The notes under the pieces were generated by a model. That model worked only from the letters and a program-made list of their open reading frames with translations. It had not been told where the DNA came from and ran no database searches. DNA of 64,000 bases from Wolbachia endosymbiont of Oedothorax gibbosus (GTDB lineage: Bacteria; Pseudomonadota; Alphaproteobacteria; Rickettsiales; Anaplasmataceae), in contig NZ_OW370537.1 in the NCBI RefSeq assembly GCF_936270145.1, positions 1,240,001 to 1,304,000 of the forward strand, written 5' to 3'. Below are positions 39,267 through 48,527 of the stretch, in pieces. A program made the translations under genes and the position numbers. Each line of letters opens with the position of its first letter. The first letter of the stretch is position 1.

Positions 39267-39800
39267 TCATAAATAACTAGACAAATAATTCACAGAGCAA
39301 ATGGTTTTGATCGAACTTTCCGTAATATCTCGAATAAATTCAGATACAGCATTTTCAAGTAATTTAATAGAGTCATACATCTTGTTCTTTATTATATTTT
39401 CCTTTAAATGTTGCCAAAATCTTTCCACAGGATTGAGCTCAGGCGAGTACGGCGGCAAATAAATTATGGTGATATTTTCAGGAGTTTTTAAACCTTTAGA
39501 CCTATGCCAACTTGCGCAATCCATGATAAGAAAAGCTTCTCTAGTCCCCAAATCTTTCGACATCTGCTCCAAAAATATGTTCATGCAATCTGTGTTTACA
39601 TGTGGAGCAAGTAGGCTAATATCCTCTCCATTCCTGGGATTTACAGCGCTGTAAAGATAGAAGTTTTCTCTTCCGATTTTTACTTTAACTTGTGTTCTTG
39701 AGCCCTTTTTAAACCATCCATGTCCAACTTTTGAGTGCGTTCCAAATCTCGATTCATCGAAAAAAAACCTCCTTTTTCCGGTTCTTTTCCACAATTTCAT
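39267..39800 (-). CDS. IS630 transposase, OrfB (DDE catalytic half)
   Basis: It is identical to the product at 8373-8906, with DESRFG, MDCASWHRSKG and NPVERFWQHLKE. It is expected to be expressed as a frameshift fusion with OrfA at the T8 run (here A8 on the plus strand near 39760-39768). Confidence 0.9.
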   Translation of the reverse strand: MKLWKRTGKRRFFFDESRFGTHSKVGHGWFKKGSRTQVKVKIGRENFYLYSAVNPRNGEDISLLAPHVNTDCMNIFLEQMSKDLGTREAFLIMDCASWHRSKGLKTPENITIIYLPPYSPELNPVERFWQHLKENIIKNKMYDSIKLLENAVSEFIRDITESSIKTICSVNYLSSYL

Positions 39801-40278
39801 TGAGATTTTTTTTGAACTCCTCTTGTTTGTTTTTGTCTTGTTTATAATGTGCTGGACGAGGTGTGATATATGTAAATCCTAGCTTCTTCATAAGCCTTCT
39901 CGCCGTTGACTCACTTACTTTGATAGCTAACATTCCTTCAACTATACCTTGCAATTTTTTAGCAGTCAGATTTGCCCCATCTTCTTCTATTACCTCTCTT
40001 ATTTTTTCCTTCTTCTCCTCGTTCAGTTTTGGTTTAGGTCCTCGCCCTGGCTGTATTGCAAACCCAATAACACCTTTTTCTTTAAATCTTGCAATCCATT
40101 TCATTAATGTCGTTCTCGTAATTCTATATATTTTAGCAACTTTTGAGATACCATACTCCTTTGCTGATATTATTGCTTGTAACCTTCTTCCTATCTCTCC
40201 TCTTATTCCATATTTTTTTAATTCTAACTTGCATTGATTATATAGTTCTTCTCCTATTGCTTTACTTTTTCCTGCCAT
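39754..40278 (-). CDS. IS630 transposase, OrfA (helix-turn-helix half)
   Basis: It is identical to 7895-8419: the DNA-binding half with VAKIYRITRTTLMKWIARF and PGRGPKPKLNEEKKEKI. It overlaps OrfB by 47 bp. The unchanged frame break in both copies supports programmed frameshifting. Confidence 0.88.
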   Translation of the reverse strand: MAGKSKAIGEELYNQCKLELKKYGIRGEIGRRLQAIISAKEYGISKVAKIYRITRTTLMKWIARFKEKGVIGFAIQPGRGPKPKLNEEKKEKIREVIEEDGANLTAKKLQGIVEGMLAIKVSESTARRLMKKLGFTYITPRPAHYKQDKNKQEEFKKNLNEIVEKNRKKEVFFR

Positions 40279-40360
40279 AAACTACATATTTATTCTTTCT
40301 AGCCTCAATTATTTGTAGTTTTTACTATTTGTCTATCTATTAGTGGAGATTGGTATAACA

Positions 40361-40424
40361 CGTCATACCGCGATTCATTCGCGGTATCTCTAGATCCCGC
40401 TAACAAGTAGCGGGATGACGGTTT
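40361..40424. repeat. Palindromic intergenic repeat (well-preserved copy)
   Basis: The unit starts CGTCATACCGCGATTCATTC, passes GGTATCTCTAGATCCCGCTA, and ends GTAGCGGGATGACG. GTCATACCGCG/CGCGGTAT and ATCCCGCTA/TAGCGGGAT give two nested hairpins. From 40425 to 40712 I see nothing coding; TTTAGCTATATTT occurs twice there. Confidence 0.75.
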
Positions 40425-40712
40425 TTCAAATTGTCGGTAAATCTCAGTCAGTTTAGCTATATTTTAGCCAGTAGCACGTTTCGCAGTTTAGCTATATTTA
40501 TTATTTTTTAAGACAAAATGGTTAAAATAGTAGACAACTGTTCAAGTGAGGATTTGACTATGATAACAGATTTTCTAATAGAAACTAGTTTTCTGCCTTT
40601 CCACCTATATTTTGATCACATATACAACGTTTAGCTCAATTTAAAAGTCAAACTTCTTGGTTGTTAGTTTAGTGCTGACAACTTAAATAGCTTTTAATAT
40701 TGAGGTTTTAGT

Positions 40713-43172
40713 ATGGGTATAGATATAACTGCACTAACTACTAATGCAAATAAATTAGATGAATGCATAGATAAAAAGCAAGAGCAAGATAGAAAGGACG
40801 AGCAATTGTACTGCATTATAGAGAGAAAGGTAAAAAAAGAAGAACACAAGCGTGAAAAACCAAGAAGTCGAGATGGAGCTCTCAAGAAATGTGAAAGGTT
40901 ATTTGAGGGAGGTGCTAGCTCTGAAGTATTAACTAAATTAGAAGAATCACTTAGAGAACAAGAAAAATATTATAGGTATTATGTCCAATGCTTCCTTCCA
41001 GTGCTAGATGAAGTAATAGAACGATCGAAAAAAATATCAAATGAAACAAAAAAGCAAGTAATTTCTAAAATTACTTATAATAGCAAATATTGTTCTAATA
41101 GTATTACCCACAACCAAAATGATCGTAGGAATAGTGAAGATAGTGAAGCAGAAAGTGGCTACGGTAGCGATGTTGAAGATGATCATAAAGTAGAAATAAG
41201 CAACGAAATAACAAATAACAATCCTCTATTACTAAAAGTGATCAAAAATAGAAATAACAGGAAATTTAAAAAATATCTCAAAGATTGCACGGATATTAGC
41301 AGCATAAAAAATGAAAAAGGAAATAATATTTTACACCTAATAGTTACACAATTAGAGAAAAAACAAAAGTTTGATTTTTTAAATACAGTACTAAATGTGA
41401 GTAAGAAGGAAGAACTTAAAGCACAACTTGAAAAAGCTGTAAACGATAAAAATGGCAACGGTCAAACACCACTGCAAGCATTGTTACTTAGTAAAGTAAC
41501 AAAAGAAAAACATAGTTTTGAGACTACACCTAGAAAAACTTTAACACCTTTAAAAAAACTTATACCACATTACGACAATACAATAGTATCTGCTATACAA
41601 TTGCTCAAATTAGGAGCAAATATTGATGATTTGCAGTTGTCTAAAGAAGAATTACAAAACTTAAAAGAAGAGCAAAAGACATACTACCGTAATTTCTTAG
41701 AAAAATTAGCAGAGCAAGGAAAGAAATCTAAATTAAAGCCAGAAATAAAAATCAATATAGAAGCAAAAATTAAAGAAATTATACTACGTACCATAAATAC
41801 TCCAGATAGTAATGATAATTATCAATTACATTTAGCAATTAAAAATAATGATAAAGAACGTTTTAAAGAGTTATTGCAAAAAGGGGCAGATATTAGCCTT
41901 AAAGATGGCGAAGGCAACAATGCTCTGCACCTGATAGTTACAAAATTGGAGAGAGAACAAAGGCTTAAATTCCTCAGTATATCACTGGAAGTAGACCAAA
42001 AAGAACAATTTATAAAAGCTGTGAATGATAAAAATGATAACGAACAAACACCTCTCCACCGATTACTTCAGCATATAAAAGAAAAGAATGAGGATCGATC
42101 ATGTACAGATAGAAAATTTGAAAAAACAAATAGATATAAAGCCTTAGAGTTATTTTTACAAAATGGTGCAGATATTACTGTGCAAGATAAAGATGGAAAA
42201 AATGCTCTGCACTATATTGCTTCATTCAAAGGAGAACAAAAAGTTACATGTTCAGAGTTGATTTTAGGTTTAGTGGAAAATGGAACAATATCTAAAGATA
42301 AATTAGGTGAAGCTATAAATGCTAAGAATGGAGAAGGGAGCACACCCCTAGAATTGGCATTAAAGAAAAAAGCAGAAAAAAGAAGTATCGAATATCCATC
42401 GCAAGGAACAATTTTTGATTTAGCAACTAATTATGATAGTACAACAAAGTTTTGTGCAGCATTATTACAAAACGGTGCTAACCCTGATTCTTTGTGGTTA
42501 GAAGATCCAAAATTCCATACTAAAAAGTACTATTTAACTTTACGAGATCTAAAAGATTATTCAGGGACTCCACAGAAAGCACAGGAGAAAGCTAAAGAAC
42601 TAAAAGAGAAGCTTGAGGAAAAATACCACTGTGGAACTGCTTCGAAAAAATGTCAGTCAGGCATTAAAAAGCTAGGTTCTGGTATAAAAAAAGGAGTATC
42701 TGCTACAGAAGAAGTACTATCTGCTGTTGGAAAATACATAAATCCAGCCGAAAGAACTCGCGAACTGTTAGCAATCACAATAACGATTACAGTTATTGCA
42801 ATGGTAACATTTGCTTTCTTTCAGGGTCAAATGGCAATTGGAGCAGCCATTCCTATAATAGCTACTGCTGGAGTTATATGTCTTACTTTAACTTTAGGAT
42901 TTAGTGGTATTAAGAAACTTTTTGAAAAATCAACCAACAAAGCACAGGACACATTTAACGACAAAAATCTCTCTAATTCAACAACAGAGCAGAATCAAGC
43001 TTCGAAAAACCCTATTGACAATGATCAACAGAATTTAGGAAATGATTCTGAAGACCTAGCAGCAAAAAGACAACGAAATCAATCAGAATATACAGAAAAC
43101 CCAGCTACTAAAATAAGCGATGTATCAATACTACGTCAATTCATGAATAAGCTAGGATTTTCAATGTGCTAA
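40713..43172 (+). CDS. Ankyrin-repeat protein with C-terminal membrane segments
   Basis: 819 residues. The first 180 are highly charged and helical. Ankyrin repeats occupy about residues 170-260 (NEKGNNILHLIVTQLEKKQK) and 365-575 (DGEGNNALHLIVTKLE, NGADITVQDKDGKNALHYIA, NGEGSTPLELALKK). A basic linker follows, then two transmembrane helices (about 690-740: LLAITITITVIAMVTFAFFQ and AAIPIIATAGVICLTLTLGF), then a polar tail rich in Asn and Gln. Such proteins are prime candidates for host-interacting effectors in Wolbachia. Secretion is not shown by the sequence. Confidence 0.9.
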   Translation: MGIDITALTTNANKLDECIDKKQEQDRKDEQLYCIIERKVKKEEHKREKPRSRDGALKKCERLFEGGASSEVLTKLEESLREQEKYYRYYVQCFLPVLDEVIERSKKISNETKKQVISKITYNSKYCSNSITHNQNDRRNSEDSEAESGYGSDVEDDHKVEISNEITNNNPLLLKVIKNRNNRKFKKYLKDCTDISSIKNEKGNNILHLIVTQLEKKQKFDFLNTVLNVSKKEELKAQLEKAVNDKNGNGQTPLQALLLSKVTKEKHSFETTPRKTLTPLKKLIPHYDNTIVSAIQLLKLGANIDDLQLSKEELQNLKEEQKTYYRNFLEKLAEQGKKSKLKPEIKINIEAKIKEIILRTINTPDSNDNYQLHLAIKNNDKERFKELLQKGADISLKDGEGNNALHLIVTKLEREQRLKFLSISLEVDQKEQFIKAVNDKNDNEQTPLHRLLQHIKEKNEDRSCTDRKFEKTNRYKALELFLQNGADITVQDKDGKNALHYIASFKGEQKVTCSELILGLVENGTISKDKLGEAINAKNGEGSTPLELALKKKAEKRSIEYPSQGTIFDLATNYDSTTKFCAALLQNGANPDSLWLEDPKFHTKKYYLTLRDLKDYSGTPQKAQEKAKELKEKLEEKYHCGTASKKCQSGIKKLGSGIKKGVSATEEVLSAVGKYINPAERTRELLAITITITVIAMVTFAFFQGQMAIGAAIPIIATAGVICLTLTLGFSGIKKLFEKSTNKAQDTFNDKNLSNSTTEQNQASKNPIDNDQQNLGNDSEDLAAKRQRNQSEYTENPATKISDVSILRQFMNKLGFSMC

Positions 43173-43187
43173 TTTTATCCGTTCAGC

Positions 43188-43347
43188 CAATGGCGTCAAC
43201 TTAAGGAAAAATATCGGTGATAGTGTATAAAAATTCTCTCTAAATTTTTTATCATTAAATTATCCAAAGAGTGCAATAAACAGCACTTTTGTTTCTATTT
43301 TATTTCAACAAAAAAGTCTAAAATGTGTCCTTAAGTTGACGCCATTG
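43188..43347. repeat. 160-bp MITE-like element, copy 2
   Basis: Its ends are CAATGGCGTCAACTTAAGGA and the inverse, 20 bp each. It is flanked by a perfect 10-bp direct duplication TCCGTTCAGC (43178-43187 and 43348-43357), so it moved as a unit. The body is about 90 percent like copy 1 at 22774-22933. It lies 15 bp after the ankyrin gene stop. Confidence 0.92.
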
Positions 43348-43458
43348 TCCGTTCAGCAGAGTGGCAAAATAGGTAGACAAGATAAACCAAAAAATCAAGA
43401 AAAAGTGAGTTTACAAGTTTACAACAAAGGGTGTCATCCAAGTAGTTGACATTGGGAT

Positions 43459-44460
43459 GGCTTTGTTGCATCGCTCTTTGGATACGCACAATAAATTTAT
43501 GAAGCTATCTCAAATTTAGCCATCAGTAAATTTGTTAAGCAAATAACATTTGAGTAGCAGTTCCCTCTCACGATTAATTTCAGATTTGTTCCTAAAACTA
43601 AACCCAAATACTCGCTTCAACCTTGAGAAAAATTCTTCAATGTACGATCTTTTTCCGTAAATTACTTCTTCTTTCCATCTTTTTATACCATTCTCACCAT
43701 GTAATTTCATTAACTGAATAGCGGCATTTCTATCAAGCATATAATCCAATTTTGGATGCTCTGCTGCGTTGTTTTTCGGAGGAATTTTCGTCTTTATGCC
43801 GCATTCATCACACAATTTATAGAGTTTATGTCTGTCATATGCCCTATCTGCATATAGTGCTTTTATGGCATATTTAACATCAGATTTCCCCAATGCTCCA
43901 TAGTGATCAGCCATTACTGTATTTTGTAGCTATGACTTGTTTGCTCAACATTATGTGCAATTTTCTTACTTGTGTATAGCTGCGATACTCTCTATCTTTG
44001 CTATTTTCTTTGCTGTGTGTTGTTGTATATACTAATTCCTGTACTGCCTATGGCAATTTCGATATCTTCCATGTTATTTTCTGCAATCATTGATCTTAAT
44101 ATCAAGTTTCTTTTGATGCTTGTGAATAGCTAATAACCTGCAAATTTTTCCTATCTGTTCAATGTATCCCTCTAAAAATCCCACTCAAACCTATTATGAA
44201 TAGATGGGTTGTTATATGTATCAAAATCACCACTTTATTGCTGTAAATATTGTTGCCACCCTGCATTTTTGGCCCAATTTTATACAAATTTCTATGGCTT
44301 CGTTGATATAATGAAAAATATTTCCTCTTTTTTCTAGAAATTTGTTATATTCGCTATGGTTACTGACTCTCATTTTTTGTGGCATATTTATCCTTAAATC
44401 GTCATTTTATAATGAATTTTATCAGTAATCACTAGTTTTTCTGCTGCTATGCAACAAAGC
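43459..44460 (-). mobile_element. IS5-group element (GGCTTTGTTGCAT ends), degenerate, about 1 kb
   Basis: The ends GGCTTTGTTGCAT (43459) and ATGCAACAAAGC (to 44460) are inverted. The transposase is broken; its 3' half is open at 43516-43914, and the 5' half is eroded into many frames up to an ATG-like MPQKMRVSNHSEYNKFLEKR near 44384. Shortened copies of the same element lie at 32987-33132, 53060-53506 and 61902-62179. Confidence 0.85.
43516..43914 (-). pseudogene. IS5-group transposase, C-terminal part
   Basis: 132 residues with IKALYADRAYDRHKLYKLCD carrying the second catalytic Asp, and KRSYIEEFFSRLKRVFGFSF carrying the Glu. The N-terminal half, with the first Asp, is in eroded sequence upstream (43915-44400). 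It is not functional. Confidence 0.82.
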
Positions 44461-44486
44461 TATTCCAGCGTCACGCGCTGGAATGA
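44461..44486. repeat. TCCAGCGTCACGCGCTGGAA hairpin repeat
   Basis: A near-perfect inverted repeat, ATTCCAGCG-TCA-CGCGCTGGAAT. The same unit follows the related IS relic at 53507-53533, and half of it occurs inside gpmI at 56446-56464. Confidence 0.75.
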
Positions 44487-44528
44487 CAATGGTGTATGGT
44501 GAGTGATAGTGAATGAAATTAAGTAAAC

Positions 44529-45863
44529 ATGAAAGGCCTATATATTAAAACTTACGGCTGTCAGATGAACGTTTATGACTCCGTTTTAATGGAAAATGTA
44601 ATTAAACCTTTGGGGTTCAACATTGTTAGTGATGCAGGAAAAGCTGATTTGGTGATACTGAATACTTGTCACATTAGAGAGAAGGCAGCAGAAAAGCTTT
44701 ATTCAGAGCTCGGAAAGATTTACTTATCACGAAAAAATAAAGAAATTACTATAGTGGTGGCTGGATGTGTAGCGCAAGCAGAGGGAGAAGAAGTATTTAG
44801 AAGGGCTCCATTTGTGGATATTGTTGTTGGTCCGCAGAGTATCGCTACTTTACCGGAGCTGATAGTCAAAGCAAGCAGAAGTAAAGGTCATGTGATAAAT
44901 ACTGATTTTCCGGAAGTTGCAAAATTTGATAAGTTGCCAGATGAATGTTACGGTAATAGCCAAGGATCTTCTGCGTTTCTTTCCATACAAGAAGGTTGTG
45001 ATAAATTTTGTACATTTTGTGTAGTGCCTTACACTCGTGGAGCTGAGTACTCACGGCCAGTAAATGAAATATTCCGCGAAGCATTGAAATTAGTTGCAAA
45101 TGGAGCAAAGGAAATCAATTTGCTTGGTCAGAACGTCAATGCTTACCATGGGGAATGCGAAGGGAAAGTGTGGGATTTAGGAAAATTAATTAGTCATATT
45201 GCTAAAATTGAAAAGTTAGAAAGAATCCGCTATACAACTTCCCACCCAAGAGATATGCACAAATCTCTCTACTTGGCACATGCGGAAGAACCAAAACTCA
45301 TGCCGTTTGTTCACCTACCTGTTCAATCAGGTTCGAATAAAATATTACACGCGATGAACAGAAAGCACATTGCAGAGGAGTATTTAGAAATAATAGACAG
45401 ATTTCGCAAATTGAAACCTGAAATCGAATTTTCTTCTGATTTTATCGTTGGTTTTCCTGGAGAAACCGAAAAAGATTTTGAGGAAACTATGAAGTTAGTG
45501 GAAAAAGTAAAGTACGCTCAGGCTTATAGTTTTAAATACAGCCCAAGACCAGGCACACCGGGAGCAGAAAGAAAAGATCAAGTAGCAGAAGAGGTTAAAA
45601 CAGAACGCCTTCTTCGTTTACAGAAATTAATTAGTAAGCAACAACTTGAGTTTAACCAGAGTATGGTAGGCAAAACTATTCCTGCTTTGTTCAGTGATAA
45701 AAAAGGCAAACATCAAAACCAAATTATTGGTAAAAGCCCATATATGCAATCAGTGTGCATTGATGATCCTGAAGGTAAATACAGGGACAAAATAATGAAT
45801 GTAAAGGTACTGGAAGCTCGGCAGAATAGTTTGTTGGGGCGTGGGTTGTTAGAACCTGTTTAA
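44529..45863 (+). CDS. miaB: tRNA-2-methylthio-N6-dimethylallyladenosine synthase
   Basis: 444 residues. The N-terminal UPF0004 domain has [25 protein letters not shown] and VVAGCVAQ, whose three Cys bind the auxiliary cluster. The radical-SAM motif is [17 protein letters not shown] near residue 155, and a TRAM domain is at the end. It adds the methylthio group to i6A37 of tRNAs. The last codons (EPV and stop) coincide with the terminal repeat of an IS5-group element starting at 45851, so the native C-terminus has been altered by a few residues at most. Confidence 0.95.
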   Translation: MKGLYIKTYGCQMNVYDSVLMENVIKPLGFNIVSDAGKADLVILNTCHIREKAAEKLYSELGKIYLSRKNKEITIVVAGCVAQAEGEEVFRRAPFVDIVVGPQSIATLPELIVKASRSKGHVINTDFPEVAKFDKLPDECYGNSQGSSAFLSIQEGCDKFCTFCVVPYTRGAEYSRPVNEIFREALKLVANGAKEINLLGQNVNAYHGECEGKVWDLGKLISHIAKIEKLERIRYTTSHPRDMHKSLYLAHAEEPKLMPFVHLPVQSGSNKILHAMNRKHIAEEYLEIIDRFRKLKPEIEFSSDFIVGFPGETEKDFEETMKLVEKVKYAQAYSFKYSPRPGTPGAERKDQVAEEVKTERLLRLQKLISKQQLEFNQSMVGKTIPALFSDKKGKHQNQIIGKSPYMQSVCIDDPEGKYRDKIMNVKVLEARQNSLLGRGLLEPV

Positions 45864-46249
45864 AATCTTCGTAATAGAAGAGAAATGAAGGAAAGGACGA
45901 TCATCTGTAAGCTAGTGTTGAGTTTACGCTCGCAATTTTTCCACAATCGTCTGCACTTTTCTAACCAAGCAAAAGAGCGTTCAACGACCCATCTTTTTGG
46001 CAGTACAACAAAAAAATGTAGTTTACTTCGCTTTATTACCTCAACGGTTGCACCAATGATAGCTTTTATCTGAGTTGCAAAATTTTCTCCAGTGTAGCCA
46101 GCATCAACCAGTATATTTTTAACTTCAGAGAGGTTTTCTTCAGCCTTTTGTTCTCGACTTATATCGCTTGGATAACTTTCCCGCATAGACACTTCATTAT
46201 TAATCTATGCCTACTTTACCTCATCTCTTCGAGATTTTAAACAGGTTCT
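45851..46249 (-). mobile_element. Internally deleted IS5-group element (399 bp)
   Basis: Both ends are present: AGAACCTGTTTAAAATCT at 45851 and the inverse ending at 46249. The middle of the transposase has been lost. The element sits between miaB and an IS110 relic. A sequence starting AGAACCTGTACATGATCTCA at 49711 carries part of the region missing here. Confidence 0.85.
45860..46192 (-). pseudogene. IS5-group transposase with internal deletion
   Basis: The 110-residue frame begins MSMRESYPSDISREQKAEEN. Residues 3-15 are the usual N-terminus, then the sequence jumps to the C-terminal half: VKNILVDAGYTGENFATQIK with the second Asp, and PKRWVVERSFAWLEKCRRLW with the Glu. About 130 residues including the first catalytic Asp are missing. 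The deletion is in frame and leaves a short fusion ORF. Confidence 0.8.
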
Positions 46250-46599
46250 AAGGCTATTTTATCTGTTGCTTGAAGATTTCTGATAAAATTATTCAAGTCT
46301 TTTAAGCGAAACGTTTGAATATACTCCGATTTTCCTTCTTGCAAGTAACAAACAGTAAACCTATTGGTATAATGCCTATGTAACGCATAAATTTTCCCTC
46401 TTATTGAATACTCCAACATATCAGAGTACCAGTTGGTCCATTCTCCTATACGCTGGTCACCAAATTTTATGGGCCACACCGGTGGCAGAATCTGGGTAAC
46501 GGGGTCTTCTTCCTATACTCCATAACAAGAACAGAAAGTGCCTCAGAAAAAGTAGACTTCTTTCAAAATTCATGAAAGGAGCTCTCTATTGTGAATAGA

Positions 46600-46746
46600 G
46601 GCAATCAAATTAAATCTTAAGCCAAAACGTTTTCGTCGATTTCTATATCTGTCAGAAATGATTTTAAACCTTTTCAATAAGCCGATTACGTTTTCAACTA
46701 CCACTCTTCGTATAGAGAGAGATCTATTTTCTGCTTTTTTCTCCTT
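46600..46746 (-). pseudogene. IS5-group transposase, C-terminal part
   Basis: On the minus strand this reads KEKKAENRSLSIRRVVVENV, then IGLLKRFKIISDRYRNRRKR and FGLRFNLIASIHN, the DDE C-terminus with the catalytic Glu. It continues the transposase whose front is at 47737-48379, on the far side of the IS982 insertion. Confidence 0.75.
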
Positions 46747-46753
46747 TGATAAA

Positions 46754-47729
46754 ACCCCAGTTGCGGATTAATCAATATAGTAAAATCTAGAAATACAGGG
46801 CTTTTTAGGCTTCATGGAATATGAAACTAATGTGGAAAAGACGTGCACCAAGAAATTTATTGGAGACCTGTGCCTTGAATGCTCAAGCTCAAGTCTGTCT
46901 TTTAGGTAGCCAAAAACTGTTTCAATAATCGACCTTTTTCTTAAAAAAATCTTTTCTTCAAGTAGCATTAATGTGTTTTTCATACCTTTTTTTACTTTGG
47001 TAACGAGTTTTAGTCCTCTATCGAAGAGTTTTGCAAAGAGCTCTTTCTTTATATAGCCCTTATCACCAAACAAAAGACCAGTCAGTTTTTCAGTTAATTT
47101 TGGTACTGGTTTTCTGTCGTCAACGTTACCTTTAGTAAGTGTAACTCCTTGAATTTCACCTTTTTCATTAATTACCATATGCAATTTAAAACCAAAAAAC
47201 CAGCCATATGTAGTCTTTCCAAGCTTTGCCAATCCTTTGAAAACTTTGTTTCTTGAGATTCTTTTTGGATGGCAAACAGCGATAGATGTTGCATCTATGT
47301 ACGAAATCCCTGTCATTTTCGACTGCTCACATAGCCATTGCAAAAGTAATGCTAAATACCATAAAACCCTCGGTTTTAGCCTAATAAATCTACTATATGT
47401 TGGCAAATTTTGAAACTCAGATCCATATAGTGCTTTCAAATAATATGTATAGAAAGATTTAAAGTCCTCACATCTAGATTGTTGATAAAGTAAAATTATA
47501 GTAAGAATTTCAGAATGCGTAATCTCTGGCGTTCTGGTAGGTTTTTTACTGTTTGGCAGGAGTTTTTCTGCGAAATTTTTGTTTATAGCCTTGCAAAAAT
47601 CGTCTACAAAGCAAAATAATTCTGTTACATTTTTATTCATGGGTAACCTCTCTACTTTTTGATAATATGTTTCCGGAGTTTACCCTATTTCCCTATCTTT
47701 TTCACTGACTTCTAATCCGCAACTGGGGT
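46754..47729 (-). mobile_element. IS982-family insertion sequence (976 bp), intact
   Basis: Inverted ends ACCCCAGTTGCGGATTA (46754) and TAATCCGCAACTGGGGT (to 47729). The direct duplication TGATAAA lies at 46747-46753 and 47730-47736. It inserted into the transposase gene of an IS5-group element. Confidence 0.94.
46768..47640 (-). CDS. IS982-family transposase
   Basis: 290 residues, open from start to stop. Features are THSEILTIILLYQQSRCEDF near residue 42, then SYIDATSIAVCHPKRI with the first Asp, GLLFGDKGYIKKELF with the second, and RKRSIIETVFGYLKDRLELE with the Glu. This is a complete DDE transposase of the IS982 group, and it may be active. A fossil of the same family lies at 4371-4439. 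Confidence 0.93.
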   Translation of the reverse strand: MNKNVTELFCFVDDFCKAINKNFAEKLLPNSKKPTRTPEITHSEILTIILLYQQSRCEDFKSFYTYYLKALYGSEFQNLPTYSRFIRLKPRVLWYLALLLQWLCEQSKMTGISYIDATSIAVCHPKRISRNKVFKGLAKLGKTTYGWFFGFKLHMVINEKGEIQGVTLTKGNVDDRKPVPKLTEKLTGLLFGDKGYIKKELFAKLFDRGLKLVTKVKKGMKNTLMLLEEKIFLRKRSIIETVFGYLKDRLELEHSRHRSPINFLVHVFSTLVSYSMKPKKPCISRFYYID

Positions 47730-47736
47730 TGATAAA

Positions 47737-48379
47737 GGATTCTTTTTTGATCTTCTATGTGGTAATTCAACATTTTTATGTATCTTTTGCATTCCTCTGT
47801 AACCAGAATCAGCTAGGATCTTAGTTTGCGGTAATATTGCTATCTTTGATTCTCTAAACATCCGAAAATCATGTTTTCTACCATTGGAGAAAGATGTACA
47901 TACGACCTTTTTACTCTTCTTCTCTGTTACTATTTGTGTTTTTATAGTATGCCTTTTTTTCTTTCCAGAGTAAAAGCGCTTTTGCTTTTTTTTGGCCTTT
48001 CTACTGCTGTTTCAGTTCCATCTATTACCAAAACTTCGTATTCTACATTACTATTTAATAGATCTTTTTTTCCTGGTAATGCAAAATCTGGATGTTTTAT
48101 TAATGTGTCTTCTACCCACCTTATTATTTTAAAACAGTTGCTTTCACTCATGCCATAACTTTGTCCTATATGAAAATATGTACGATATTCTCTCATATAT
48201 TCCAGTGCCATAAGTAATCTATCTTCTATACAAAGTTTGCTTTTTCTTCCACTTCTAGCTTTTTTCCTTTTATCCTCCTCATCTAGAATTTCTACCATTC
48301 TCTTAAATGTTGATTTTTTTACCCCCGTTAAACGTCGAAACTTTTCTCCTTCTAACTTTTCTATTTCCTTATATTTCAT
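47737..48379 (-). pseudogene. IS5-group transposase, N-terminal part with frameshift
   Basis: The first 145 residues (48379-47942) are open: MKYKEIEKLEGEKFRRLTGV, then a helix-turn-helix RTYFHIGQSYGMSESNCFKI, and EVLVIDGTETAVERPKKSK with the first Asp. The frame then ends shortly after an A7 run (ERKKGIL and stop). Shifting by -1 at this run gives RHTIKTQIVTEKKSKKVVCT and ILADSGYRGMQKIHKNVELP with the second Asp. The A7 slippery run makes programmed frameshifting plausible, but the IS982 insertion has killed the gene anyway. Confidence 0.78.
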
Positions 48380-48527
48380 GCTTCCAAATACTTGATCTTA
48401 CTCTCTCTCCCTCAATTTTGAAAGAAGTCTAGTATCAACCTGCCACCTATCCACTCTGAGAAGTGATTATCTCTTGCTTCCAACCAAGCAATACCTAATT
48501 CATACTATCTGGGTAAGGGTCAGTAAA

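Larger units (their letters stand above)
39258..40355 (-). mobile_element. IS630-family insertion sequence, copy 2 (1,098 bp)
   Basis: It is the same length as copy 1 with the same ends, in the opposite orientation, and TAA lies outside both ends (39255-39257 and 40356-40358). The right end adjoins a palindromic intergenic repeat. Encoded proteins are identical to copy 1. Confidence 0.93.
46553..48431 (-). mobile_element. IS5-group element (TAGACTTCTTTCAAAATT ends), split by IS982
   Basis: The inverted ends TAGACTTCTTTCAAAATT (46553) and its inverse (to 48431) frame an element of about 900 bp once the IS982 insertion at 46754-47729 is removed. The corresponding empty site is seen at about 55629 (GTGCCTCAGCAACCTGCC) and inverted at 31128-31145. 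Confidence 0.82.
46250..48520 (-). pseudogene. IS110-family element, copy b, interrupted and truncated
   Basis: The transposase N-terminus is at 46250-46360 (FTVCYLQEGKSEYIQTFRLK, then LNNFIRNLQ), cut at its 3' side by the IS5-group element ending at 46249. Its leader continues through 46540 and resumes at 48436-48520, ending CTGGGTAAGGGTCA. The interval 46553-48431 is an inserted IS5-group element. Copies a (31053) and c (55440) show the leader without that insertion. Confidence 0.75.
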
